Of a stretch of DNA of 64,000 bases, positions 33,194 to 40,663 are shown in pieces. The stretch comes from Desulforhopalus_A sp963728385 (GTDB lineage: Bacteria; Desulfobacterota; Desulfobulbia; Desulfobulbales; Desulfocapsaceae). The translations under genes were made by a program, and so were the position numbers. Every line of letters begins with the position of its first letter. The stretch's first letter is position 1. The stretch is taken from positions 1,488,001 to 1,552,000 of the forward strand of contig CAVSJK010000002.1 of the NCBI GenBank assembly GCA_963728385.1. The letters run 5' to 3'. The notes below the pieces were generated by a model. That model saw only the letters and a program-made list of their open reading frames with translations, was not told the origin of the DNA and did no database searches.

Positions 33194-34348
33194 TCACAAA
33201 ACTCCATCATGATAGAAAGCATCGATCTGTTCGGCAGAATAGCCGATTTCTTCCAGAATTTCCCTGGTCTGTTCGCCAAACTTACTTGGCGGCGTCCTGA
33301 GAGTGCCGGGGGTGTCGCTCAATTTTACCGGGATACCGAAACCATGTTTTTCCTCTCCACTCTCTTCAGTATAGCTGTGTACCATTTCACGTTCTGTAAA
33401 AAGCGGATCAGTCAGGATTTCACCCAGGTTTTTTACCGGGGCAAAACATACTTCCAGTTTTCCCAATTCGGCGTCCCATTCCGCAATTGTTTTCATAAGG
33501 AACAACTTGCGAAGATCATCGATGATTTCCTCTCTTTTCTTGTCGTCATACTGCAAAGAGATATATTCCGGCCTATTCAGATGTTCACATAATTTTTGCC
33601 AGAATCTGTTTTCGACCGCACCGATTGCAATAAACCTTCCATCTGCTGTTTCATAGATATTGTAGCAGGCGTATCGATGGGACAGCATGGTATCCGAGGC
33701 TTGTTGTTCTTGTCCGCTCAGTTTGGTAAAATAATGGGGCAGGGACAGCAGGCCGACCACACCATCGGTCATCGAAATATCGATATATTGGCCTGTTCCT
33801 GTCTTTTCTCTGGCATAAAGAGCCAGCAGAATGCCAACGGCTGCGTTCATACTGCCTCCGGCGATATCTGCTATCTGCACACCTGGAATAACCGGACGCC
33901 TCCCCTTCTCTCCTATAAGTCCCAGTACACCTGAATTGCTGAGGTAATTGACATCATGGCCGGCCCGGTCACGAAGTGGACCGGTTTGTCCGTACCCGCT
34001 AATCGAACAGTAGATAATCCCGGAATTACGCTGTCGTACCGCTTCATAGTCAACACCGAGACGTTTGACAACACCCGGTCGAAATCCCTCTAAAATGACA
34101 TCCGCCTTCTCCGCCAATTTGAAAAATATCTCCAGGCCTTCCCGCGTCTTAAGATTCAGAGACATATGGCTTTTGTTCCGATTGAGATCGTTAAAAAATA
34201 GGCCGTCTTGCTGAAATTTTCGATCTTCAATTGCTATCACTTCGGCCCCGTGGTCCGCAAGAATCATGGAACAATATGGACCGGGGAGCATACGGGAGAG
34301 ATCCAGAACCCGTATTCCACTCAAAGCGCCTTGCTCTTTCTGTATCAT
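33194..34348 (-). CDS. Family III CoA-transferase (CaiB/BaiF family)
   Basis: At 384 residues this is a full-length class III acyl-CoA transferase. The N-terminus GIRVLDLSRMLPGPYCSMILADHGAEVIAIE is the family opening. The conserved block NRNKSHMSLNLKTREGLEIF follows, then SISGYGQTGPLRDRAGHDVNYLS, which holds the catalytic aspartate (GHD). DLRKLFLMKTIAEWDAELGKLEVCFAPVKNLGEI is the C-terminal family motif. Enzymes of this type swap CoA between carboxylic acids, for example carnitine, bile acids or arylalkanoates. The substrate cannot be inferred, as no partner dehydrogenase or ligase is adjacent. AGGAGGAG stands 4 bases before the ATG. Confidence 0.9.
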   Translation of the reverse strand: MIQKEQGALSGIRVLDLSRMLPGPYCSMILADHGAEVIAIEDRKFQQDGLFFNDLNRNKSHMSLNLKTREGLEIFFKLAEKADVILEGFRPGVVKRLGVDYEAVRQRNSGIIYCSISGYGQTGPLRDRAGHDVNYLSNSGVLGLIGEKGRRPVIPGVQIADIAGGSMNAAVGILLALYAREKTGTGQYIDISMTDGVVGLLSLPHYFTKLSGQEQQASDTMLSHRYACYNIYETADGRFIAIGAVENRFWQKLCEHLNRPEYISLQYDDKKREEIIDDLRKLFLMKTIAEWDAELGKLEVCFAPVKNLGEILTDPLFTEREMVHSYTEESGEEKHGFGIPVKLSDTPGTLRTPPSKFGEQTREILEEIGYSAEQIDAFYHDGVL

Positions 34349-34372
34349 GTCTCCTCCTGCCTGTTAGTATTC

Positions 34373-34484
34373 TTAACCGTTCACCGAGTGTAGTGAAATG
34401 CTTGTATAACTCCAGTCCTGTAAGCGTTCACCAGTGCCCCATACGGAAGCTGTTATCTACCGATTGGGCACTGGTGAACGCTTA
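34373..34484. repeat. Dispersed repeat family 1, composite copy with 19-bp perfect arms
   Basis: The copy opens with TTAACCGTTCACCGAG and shares the following GTAGTGAAATGCTTGTATAA region with 14036-14080. Its inner pair TAAGCGTTCACCAGTGCCC (34421-34439) and GGGCACTGGTGAACGCTTA (34466-34484) is perfectly complementary. It lies immediately after the cobO stop codon and before the CoA-transferase gene. Confidence 0.85.
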
Positions 34485-35006
34485 TTAGAATTCAATTCCT
34501 TTCTGTGCCCGTATCCCCTGTTCGTATGCGTGCTTAACCACTTCAATTGATGATACGGTATCGGCTATCTCGACAAGCCGCGGATGGGCATCTCTGCCGG
34601 TTAGTATGACCGACAAGCGCTCCGGTTTATTCTTTATCAGCTCGACGATGGCCTCAACATCGAGAAAATCATAGAGCGGCAAGTAGGTGATTTCATCTAA
34701 AATAATCAGGTCATATCGATCACTTCCTATCTGTTCCTTTGCCAATTGAAACCCCTCGAGGGCCACCTTACGATCTTCCTCGATATTTTCTTTAGTAAAA
34801 ACGAAACCTTTCCCACAAATGAACCAATCTAGATTTTCCGATTTTTCCGCCATTTCCCGCTCGCCGAATTTCCCCTGACCTTTGAGAAACTGGATAATGC
34901 AAACTTTCATGCCATGCCCGAGAGCCCTGGAAGCTGTTCCGAGTGCCGCGGTTGTTTTACCTTTGCCGTTTCCGGTATTGACAATAACCCTGCCTCTTCC
35001 ATTCAT
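34485..35006 (-). CDS. cobO: Corrinoid adenosyltransferase, CobO/BtuR (CobA) type, copy 1
   Basis: The 173-residue enzyme adenosylates cob(I)alamin or cob(I)yrinic acid a,c-diamide using ATP. The P-loop NTGNGKGKTTAALGTA is the reversed-substrate Walker A motif of the family. IIQFLKGQGKFGE, DLIILDEITYLPLYDFLDVEAIVELI (Walker B) and VILTGRDAHPRLVEIADTVSSIEVVKHAYEQGIRAQKGIEF complete the signature. It is cytosolic. ATG 35006 follows AGAGGAAA by 6 bases; the upstream TTG in frame is less likely. A second, clearly diverged copy is at 62573-63088. This copy stands apart from the B12 cluster and is bracketed by repeats on both sides. Confidence 0.9.
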   Translation of the reverse strand: MNGRGRVIVNTGNGKGKTTAALGTASRALGHGMKVCIIQFLKGQGKFGEREMAEKSENLDWFICGKGFVFTKENIEEDRKVALEGFQLAKEQIGSDRYDLIILDEITYLPLYDFLDVEAIVELIKNKPERLSVILTGRDAHPRLVEIADTVSSIEVVKHAYEQGIRAQKGIEF

Positions 35007-35533
35007 CAAAATTTCCTCTCGCAAGTGCTTTTATCATAATACAATCATCATGCCACTGGATCGATAAAACAGACTGAACGCTCGATCAGTATTTATTTAC
35101 CCCATTTCGAGCAAACTTACACCATGGAAAATTCCTTGTTACCCAGTTAACGTTCAGCAATGCTCCAGATGCATAAAAGCCGGCCGATCGGCTGTAAGGG
35201 CGGGTTCCGAACCCGCCCTTCTAAACACGGTAGCCTGATCGTACATATGTGGGGTGCTGATAAACGTTTACCGGCATAGGGTTATGGGAGTTAGCTATTC
35301 CGGCGAACAGTTACGATCTTACAGCGCCCATTTCCCTGTTTGAATAAATTATCGAGTTGTTATTGTAGGCAATTCGAAGTAATGATAAATGCCGATTGTG
35401 GGAGAAAGATCAGTTGTGAACCGATTGGTTGGATTTGACCCACGACAGCAATAACCCAGCAGATGAACCCAGCGAAAATCGACTATCGGTTGACAGTTGT
35501 TACAGATTTTACCCTGATATGGATTTTGACGAG
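35007..35533. other. Intergenic region containing a repeat and the epd promoter
   Basis: No gene is supported. Most of the left half is a composite repeat (35146-35273). A second GTTACGATC-type arm occurs near 35310. The right half must hold the promoter of the dehydrogenase gene. Confidence 0.5.
35146..35273. repeat. Composite dispersed repeat family 1, long form (second copy)
   Basis: Starts GTTAACGTTCAGCAATGCTC and ends GGTGCTGATAAACGTTTACC, which pair as imperfect arms. The centre is AAGGGCGGGTTC-cg-AACCCGCCCTT, with almost no loop. The layout and much of the sequence match 14083-14210. Confidence 0.82.
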
Positions 35534-36550
35534 ATGCCTTACAGAGTTGCCATAAACGGCTATGGCCGGATCGGCCAGTCCGTTCTCAGAGCGATCTATT
35601 CATCGACCTATAGATCGAAGTTTACAATTGTCGCCATAAACGAACTGGCCGACATCGAGACACTGACCTATCTTACCCGCTACGACACGACCCACGGGCG
35701 TTTTCCCTATCCCCTGCACATTGTAGGCGATTATCTGCATATAGGCGACGATGCGATCAGGATTCTCAATGAAGCTGATCCGACTAAACTTCCCTGGGGC
35801 GAGCTCGGTATTGATCTGCTCTTTGAATGTTCGGGAACCTTTGGAGACAGGGAGATAGCCGAACAACACCTGGAAAGCGGGGCCAAACGCATCCTCCTCT
35901 CCCATCCCGCAACACCGGCGGTTGATGCAACCATTGTATACGGTTACAACCATCATCTTTTACAGCCGGAGCACAAAATCGTCTCCAACGCATCCTGCAC
36001 CACAAATTGCGTTGTGCCTATCTTGAACATTTTAGATCGGGAACTGGGTATTGAAAACGGCGTGACAACAACCATTCATTCGGCCATGAACGATCAGCCG
36101 GTAATCGACAGCTACCACCATACCAATCTGCGTCTTACCCGCAGCGCCCTGCATTCGATTATTCCTATAGATACAGGTCTTGCCAAAGGAATTGATCGGC
36201 TGATGCCTCAGCTGGCGCAGCGATTCGAATGCCTGCATGTCCGGGTCCCAACCATCAATGTCTCGGTCATGGATCTCTCCATCAACGTGAAAACCGCCAC
36301 CTCGGCAACCAGGATAAACCAGATCATGCGGGAAGAAGCTCAAGGTTCCCTCAATGGCCTCATGGGTTATACCGAAGAACCTCACGCCTCTGTCGATTTC
36401 AACACCGATCCGCGTTCTTCGATTGTCGACGGCACCCAGACAAAGGTCTGCGGCGGTAAACTTGTCAAGATGCTTTGCTGGTTCGACAATGAATGGGGTT
36501 TTGCCAACCGGATGCTCGATGTAGGGAACAACTGGCTTGGCCTCGGTTAA
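35534..36550 (+). CDS. Erythrose-4-phosphate / glyceraldehyde-3-phosphate dehydrogenase family enzyme (Epd-like)
   Basis: The 338-residue protein has the NAD-binding VAINGYGRIGQSVLRA and the catalytic SNASCTTNCVVPIL with the active-site cysteine, plus the C-terminal KMLCWFDNEWGFANRMLD. The segment VAINELADIETLTYLTRYDTTHGRF carries NELA, which distinguishes erythrose-4-phosphate dehydrogenase (Epd) from typical GapA. TIHSAMNDQPVIDSYH also matches Epd-like forms. Epd makes 4-phosphoerythronate for pyridoxal phosphate synthesis; GAPDH acts in glycolysis. The frame is open from a TTG at 35429, but homology begins at MPYRVAING, so ATG 35534 is preferred (ATG 35519 is an alternative). No good ribosome-binding site helps the choice. 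Confidence 0.82.
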   Translation: MPYRVAINGYGRIGQSVLRAIYSSTYRSKFTIVAINELADIETLTYLTRYDTTHGRFPYPLHIVGDYLHIGDDAIRILNEADPTKLPWGELGIDLLFECSGTFGDREIAEQHLESGAKRILLSHPATPAVDATIVYGYNHHLLQPEHKIVSNASCTTNCVVPILNILDRELGIENGVTTTIHSAMNDQPVIDSYHHTNLRLTRSALHSIIPIDTGLAKGIDRLMPQLAQRFECLHVRVPTINVSVMDLSINVKTATSATRINQIMREEAQGSLNGLMGYTEEPHASVDFNTDPRSSIVDGTQTKVCGGKLVKMLCWFDNEWGFANRMLDVGNNWLGLG

Positions 36551-36668
36551 TTTCTGCAGGTAGGAAGGGAACCGAAGAAAAAATTATCAGAAGATAATCA
36601 TAAATAATCCGAAGCACAAATAAACGATTAGTTACAGGAACATAAAAATATAACAGCTAGGTTTGCCA

Positions 36669-37322
36669 ATGATCATCTACGAACGAGGCAGGAATATGCA
36701 ATGGAAACTCGATAAAATTCGCTTTCTCTACCCGCCCGATGACTTTACGGGATCTTTCAGCAACCCAAGAATGCAGGCGCGTCATAAGGCCATGCAGGAT
36801 CAAAAAATCAAAGACATCCTCGGAAACCTCGAAAACGAGAAAAATCCCCTGGAAGCTATGCGCTTCCTCAATCCACGTGAACATGTCCAGTTCCTGCTCA
36901 ATAATCTCGAGCAATTTAAAGAGGATAAATGCCTGGAAAAAGCAGTATTATTGCTCTACTTCCGCAAGAACACGCCATTTGTTGCCGTCGGTGATTATGA
37001 AGTATGGAAATTCCTACTCAATAGCTGCGATTCCGACCGTCTGTATGAACAGGGTAGCCCTTTTCCTTACGACCGTACCACCGCTTACAGAGGATCGGTT
37101 ACAGGGGTCAATAAAGGATTGAGCTGGACTGTCAGCAGGGAAAATACTGCCTGGATTCTGGATCGCTGGCGGGATAAAGAATTAGGTGGCGGGACGGTCT
37201 TTGCCCTGGAAATAACCAGAAAGGATATTTTAGTCTATATTGAGGATAAAGACAGGCAGGAGGTGATCCTTGTGCCGGAGATTGCGGAGACTGCCAAAGT
37301 CAGTGAAATTGCCAGTCTCTGA
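36669..37322 (+). CDS. Uncharacterised protein with ADP-ribosyltransferase-like C-terminal motifs
   Basis: I do not recognise a named family. The first ~110 residues are helical and charged (ILGNLENEKNPLEAMRFL, VQFLLNNLEQFKEDKCLEKAVLLLYF). The C-terminal ~90 residues show three ordered motifs reminiscent of R-S-E class ADP-ribosyltransferase folds: TTAYRGSVTG (Tyr-Arg), GLSWTVSRENTAWIL (Ser-Trp-Thr) and DKDRQEVILVPE (E-x-V-I strand). Similar motif sets occur in phage- and toxin-type proteins. No signal peptide or immunity gene is seen. AGG lies 7 bases before ATG 36669; ATG 36696 after GAGG is an alternative start. Enzymatic activity is inference from motif order only. Confidence 0.55.
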   Translation: MIIYERGRNMQWKLDKIRFLYPPDDFTGSFSNPRMQARHKAMQDQKIKDILGNLENEKNPLEAMRFLNPREHVQFLLNNLEQFKEDKCLEKAVLLLYFRKNTPFVAVGDYEVWKFLLNSCDSDRLYEQGSPFPYDRTTAYRGSVTGVNKGLSWTVSRENTAWILDRWRDKELGGGTVFALEITRKDILVYIEDKDRQEVILVPEIAETAKVSEIASL

Positions 37323-37569
37323 AAGTGAAGCCGTCAATAGAATCTTCGTTTTTTCTTACGGCTTAAATGCACCAACCGTAAATTTCACAAAAATAATCAA
37401 TGATTCCGGCAAAAGGTGCTTGCCTGTTGAGTGCATCTCTTGCCGGACCTGGTGTAGGAGAGTAATAAAATATCATACTGAATTACTGCTTTGTAACTGC
37501 ATCCAACTGTAATCTCCTTCCATTTCGTATATAGCTTACATCAGAGATGAACAGTAGAAACCTTCTATC

Positions 37570-37786
37570 CTGGACTATGGCGATCGCTGCAGCTGCGCCA
37601 GGTTTCGGCGGCCGGCTGCAATGCCTGCTAGGCGGATAACAACGTGCTGAATGCCATGTTTTTCGACCGTTTTCCCGGATTATGAAAAGCTCCCGCATCG
37701 CCACTGTACCGGTTGATCTCTATATTTCCGGCTATCCGCCTCATCCCCTGACGACGCTCCACGCCCTCTTCAATTTTTTCAAATGA
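37570..37786 (+). pseudogene. Decayed NuoB/HyfI-like small subunit relic
   Basis: From ATG 37682, 34 codons read to a stop at 37784-37786. They contain VPVDLYISGYPPHPLTTLHALF, which matches the family motif of complex I NuoB and hydrogenase small subunits, VPVD-x-x-I-x-GCPP-x-P, with the cluster cysteine changed to tyrosine. Upstream, in shifted frames, MAIAAAAPGFGG and DNNVLNAMFF resemble the preceding family blocks (GAC-x-x-GG and N-V-L-N). Stops and frame changes separate them. The intact homologue in this window (25635-26144) has IPVDAVIRGCPPTP at the same place. I read this as the end of a broken gene. Confidence 0.6.
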
Positions 37787-37958
37787 GAACTCCGGCGAGT
37801 ACTTGCAATTTTCAGGAAAATGTAAATACTCTCGAGAGAGTTATGGCCCTTCGGCAGAGCACGTGGGCAACGGGGGGACATCTCTTGAAACTCCGGACGG
37901 GCTCGTCGGTTCGATACATTCATCTGCCTTTGCACCTTTCAGCTAAAAGGAGCTTGTC

Positions 37959-38280
37959 GTGGCCATTATCACTATCTCAAGAGGATCTAACAGCCGCGGC
38001 AAAAAGGTCGGCGAGGCACTGGCGAAAAAGCTTGGTTAGGAATGCGTTCCGCGGGATATCCACCTCGAAACCTGCGAAGAGTATGCCATTCCGGAAATCA
38101 GACTGGTGAAGGCCCTCCCTGACGCACTTTCCGTAATGGAGCGCTTTCACTACGGTAAGGAGCGGTCTATCAGCTACTTCCGTTCCGCGCCGAAAGAGTC
38201 GGCCTTTATAGAGCGCCTCAGGCTCAAGCCGCTGGGGGCGATCCCGGGGACCGGGTCTTTCTCAATGAACGGCTCGACCA
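37959..38280 (+). pseudogene. Cytidylate-kinase-like gene, interrupted by a stop and truncated
   Basis: AAAAGGAG at 37945-37952 precedes GTG 37959. The frame then reads VAIITISRGSNSRGKKVGEALAKKLG, a clear opening of the cytidylate-kinase-like (AAA-18/Cytidylate_kin2) family with its P-loop-like SRGSNSRGK. It hits TAG (where homologues have a tyrosine) and continues in the same frame: ECVPRDIHLETCEEYAIP, then EIRLVKALPDALSVMERF and YGKERSISYFRSAP. After about residue 90 similarity ends, so the rest of the gene has been lost. Base composition is G+C rich like the following pqi-type genes. Confidence 0.65.
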
Positions 38281-38383
38281 TATGCGGACCGCTACCTCCG
38301 CGGCGCCGACAAAGAGGGGAAAAGCGTCGCCGGTCGATCTGCCGGCGACTGGACGAGACGGAATGAACCGCTGGAGGAACTGG

Positions 38384-39010
38384 ATGAACCAGATTGTCAG
38401 CTGTGAGACCTGCGGTCTTCTACAACAAGTGGAGGCGCCGCTCCCTGAGCACTACCGGGCCACCTGCGCGCGCTGCGGTTTCGAGGTGCACCGGCGAAAA
38501 CCGGACAGCCGGAGCCGAACGCTGGCCCTGGCACTGGGAGCCCTGATTCTCTACCTCCCCGCCAACATCTACCCGATCGTGGAGACGGAGTATTGGGGTA
38601 TGAAGGAGAGGACCACCATCTTTCAGGGGATCGTAGGGCTTTTTCAGCAAGGAAACTACATGGTCGGCAGCCTGGTCTTCACCACCAGCATCCTCACCCC
38701 GGCTCTCAAGATCATCGGGCTGCTCATGCTCTGTATTACCCTTAACTGGCCGCGGTGGCAGAAATTCCGGACCTGGACCTATAAAATCATCCAGATCGTC
38801 GATCCCTGGAACATGCTGGAGGTAACCCTACTGGCCCTGCTGGTGGCGGTCGCGGAAATGGGCCAGATCGCCACCGTCCACCCCGGCGCCGGGGTCTTCT
38901 CCTTCGGCGCCGTCGTCGTACTGACCATCGGCGCCACCATAACCTTCGACCCCCGGCTGATCTGGGATGCGGGAAGGGACGGAAAAGATGACTCAGAACC
39001 TACCGCCTGA
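38384..39010 (+). CDS. PqiA-like membrane protein (paraquat-inducible protein A family)
   Basis: The 208-residue protein has an N-terminal zinc-ribbon-like part, CETCGLLQQVEAP and ATCARCGFEVHRR (two C-x-x-C pairs). Four membrane helices follow, including LALALGALILYLPANIYPIVE (the PANxxP motif of PqiA) and QGIVGLFQQGNYMVGSLVFTTSILTPALKI. PqiA-type proteins work with PqiB/MlaD-type MCE proteins and PqiC-type lipoproteins in lipid transport across the periplasm. GGAGG is 7 bases before ATG 38384, so upstream in-frame starts are rejected. It overlaps the next gene by 23 bases. The coding G+C is visibly higher than that of genes outside this block. Confidence 0.87.
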   Translation: MNQIVSCETCGLLQQVEAPLPEHYRATCARCGFEVHRRKPDSRSRTLALALGALILYLPANIYPIVETEYWGMKERTTIFQGIVGLFQQGNYMVGSLVFTTSILTPALKIIGLLMLCITLNWPRWQKFRTWTYKIIQIVDPWNMLEVTLLALLVAVAEMGQIATVHPGAGVFSFGAVVVLTIGATITFDPRLIWDAGRDGKDDSEPTA

Positions 39011-39926
39011 AGGTTCGACCGGCGACCTCCCGAAGGCGAAGATCCACAAAAACTGGAAGACCTGGTTCTTCTGGATCATCCCGATAGTGGCGGCCGTCAT
39101 GGCCGGCTACTTCGTCTACAACGAGTCCATCAAGAAAGGGCCCACCATCACCATCTTCTTCAAGGACGCGGCCCAACTTCAGCCAGGTAAATCGTTCCTG
39201 AAATACCGGGGGGTCGAGATCGGCACAGTAAACGAGGTGGTCCTTACCGACGACCATCGCCACGCCAAGGTGACCGTGGATCTCAAGAAATCGGGGAGCA
39301 GCGTGGCCAAGACCGGCTCGCTCTTCTGGATCGTGCAGCCGCACGTGGGACTGAACGAGATCAAAGGGTTGGGTACCGTGGTTTCCGGGGACTACATCTC
39401 GGTCGAGCCGGGGGGCGGCAAGGACGCCACGGTCTTCCCCGGCCTCCCTGAAGCGCCGCCCCCCCCGAAGGAAGAGAAGGGGCTGAGCGTGGTGTTGGTC
39501 TCCAGCCGACTGGGCTCGGTGAAGAAGCACGTCCCCGTCATGTACCGGGGCGTCGAGGTGGGCGAGGTCTCCGATACACAGCTTGGCCCGGAGGCGCAGG
39601 TCATTCATATCAAGGTCAACATCAAGAGGCGTTTCGCCCCCCTGGTGAGGATGAACTCCGTCTTCTGGAATGCCGGGGGTATCAACTTCAACCTCGGCCT
39701 CTCCGGCATCGGCGTCAGCGCACAGTCCGCCCAGGCGCTGTTGACCGGCGGCATCGATTTGGCCACCCCCGACACCAGCAAGCCCCAGGCCTACCCCGAC
39801 ACACCCTTCGTCCTGCACGACAAGCCGCAGGATGCCTGGAAGACATGGTCTCCACGCATAAAGCTCCCGCCCGAGACGATCAACCAGCCGTCCGATGAAA
39901 GCACTGGGGGAGGGATCAAAAAATGA
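38988..39926 (+). CDS. MCE/MlaD-domain protein, PqiB-like
   Basis: The 312-residue product has one N-terminal membrane helix (WFFWIIPIVAAVMAGYFVY). Two MCE (MlaD) domains follow: TITIFFKDAAQLQPGKSFLKYRGVEIGTV and GLSVVLVSSRLGSVKKHVPVMYRGVEVGEV, each with the YRGVEVG signature. Classical PqiB has three domains and about 545 residues, so this is a short two-domain form. MCE proteins form hexameric rings or tubes that shuttle lipids between inner and outer membrane. It is encoded between the PqiA-like gene (23-base overlap) and the BON lipoprotein gene (4-base overlap, ATGA), giving a compact three-gene transport unit. A PqiC-type (YmbA) lipoprotein is replaced by the BON protein. Confidence 0.87.
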   Translation: MTQNLPPEGSTGDLPKAKIHKNWKTWFFWIIPIVAAVMAGYFVYNESIKKGPTITIFFKDAAQLQPGKSFLKYRGVEIGTVNEVVLTDDHRHAKVTVDLKKSGSSVAKTGSLFWIVQPHVGLNEIKGLGTVVSGDYISVEPGGGKDATVFPGLPEAPPPPKEEKGLSVVLVSSRLGSVKKHVPVMYRGVEVGEVSDTQLGPEAQVIHIKVNIKRRFAPLVRMNSVFWNAGGINFNLGLSGIGVSAQSAQALLTGGIDLATPDTSKPQAYPDTPFVLHDKPQDAWKTWSPRIKLPPETINQPSDESTGGGIKK

Positions 39927-40345
39927 AAGAGCACCGGCATCCGTTTCCCTGCCTGATGTTAATCCTGCTGCTGACTGCGGCCATTAGTGGCTGCTCGTTT
40001 TTCAAAAACGCCGGCGAAGCCTTCAAGGGGATAGGGAAGATCAGCAACACCTTGGATAAGAAGCTGACCGAGAACCAGCAAGGGAAGCATGGAGAGGCAC
40101 AGGGGGGAAAGAAGAAGGAGACCCCGCTGGTGGATAACAAGGTGATCGCCCTACGCGTGCAGGAGGCCCTGAAGAGGGAGGGGGCCGAGTTCGAAAAGGT
40201 CAAGGTGGAAACCACCAAGGACGAGGTGGTCATGACCGGAACTGTCCCTTCCGAAAAGGGCCGCGAGCGCGCCGCCGAGATCGCCAGGAAGGCGCACCCC
40301 GGCCTGAAGTTCAAAAACGAACTGCGGGTGGCCAAATCGCCCTAA
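39923..40345 (+). CDS. BON-domain lipoprotein
   Basis: The 140-residue precursor has a signal peptide with lipobox AISGC (cysteine ~24). A lysine-rich linker follows. The C-terminal ~70 residues form a BON domain (VIALRVQEALKREGAEFEKVKVETTKDEVVMTGTVPSEKGRERAAEIARKAHPGLK). BON domains bind phospholipids or membranes. Position after a PqiA-like and an MCE gene, with ATGA overlap, suggests it is the outer-membrane partner in lipid transport, taking the place that PqiC has in E. coli. This role is inference. It closes the G+C-rich block. Confidence 0.85.
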   Translation: MKEHRHPFPCLMLILLLTAAISGCSFFKNAGEAFKGIGKISNTLDKKLTENQQGKHGEAQGGKKKETPLVDNKVIALRVQEALKREGAEFEKVKVETTKDEVVMTGTVPSEKGRERAAEIARKAHPGLKFKNELRVAKSP

Positions 40346-40663
40346 TGACATCGTTGACTTAACTTTGCCTGCGGCTCTGGCAACGGTCGGCCTTGGTGCC
40401 GGCCAGCTCCCGGTGGCACATTCCTGAGTATTGCAAGAGAGATCACTTCTCTAAGAATCGAAGATTTGCTAACACTATCCAAATTCGAAAAGTGGATAAA
40501 ACGGGGAGACAGTTGATGTTCCACGAAAACTACTGATAAGGCGAAATAAGGAATTGAACAGCGCTGCCAAAAGGTTGTGAGATATAATGTCCATGAAAAA
40601 AGCTGGTTAACTACATTTACTACCGGACACCCGATAAATATTACCGGGCGTCCTGCATGTCTG
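40346..40663. other. Intergenic region between convergent units
   Basis: No gene is supported; the open frame on the minus strand is an unlikely low-complexity read with no family features. Base composition drops back to the window average here, marking the right edge of the G+C-rich block. Confidence 0.5.
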
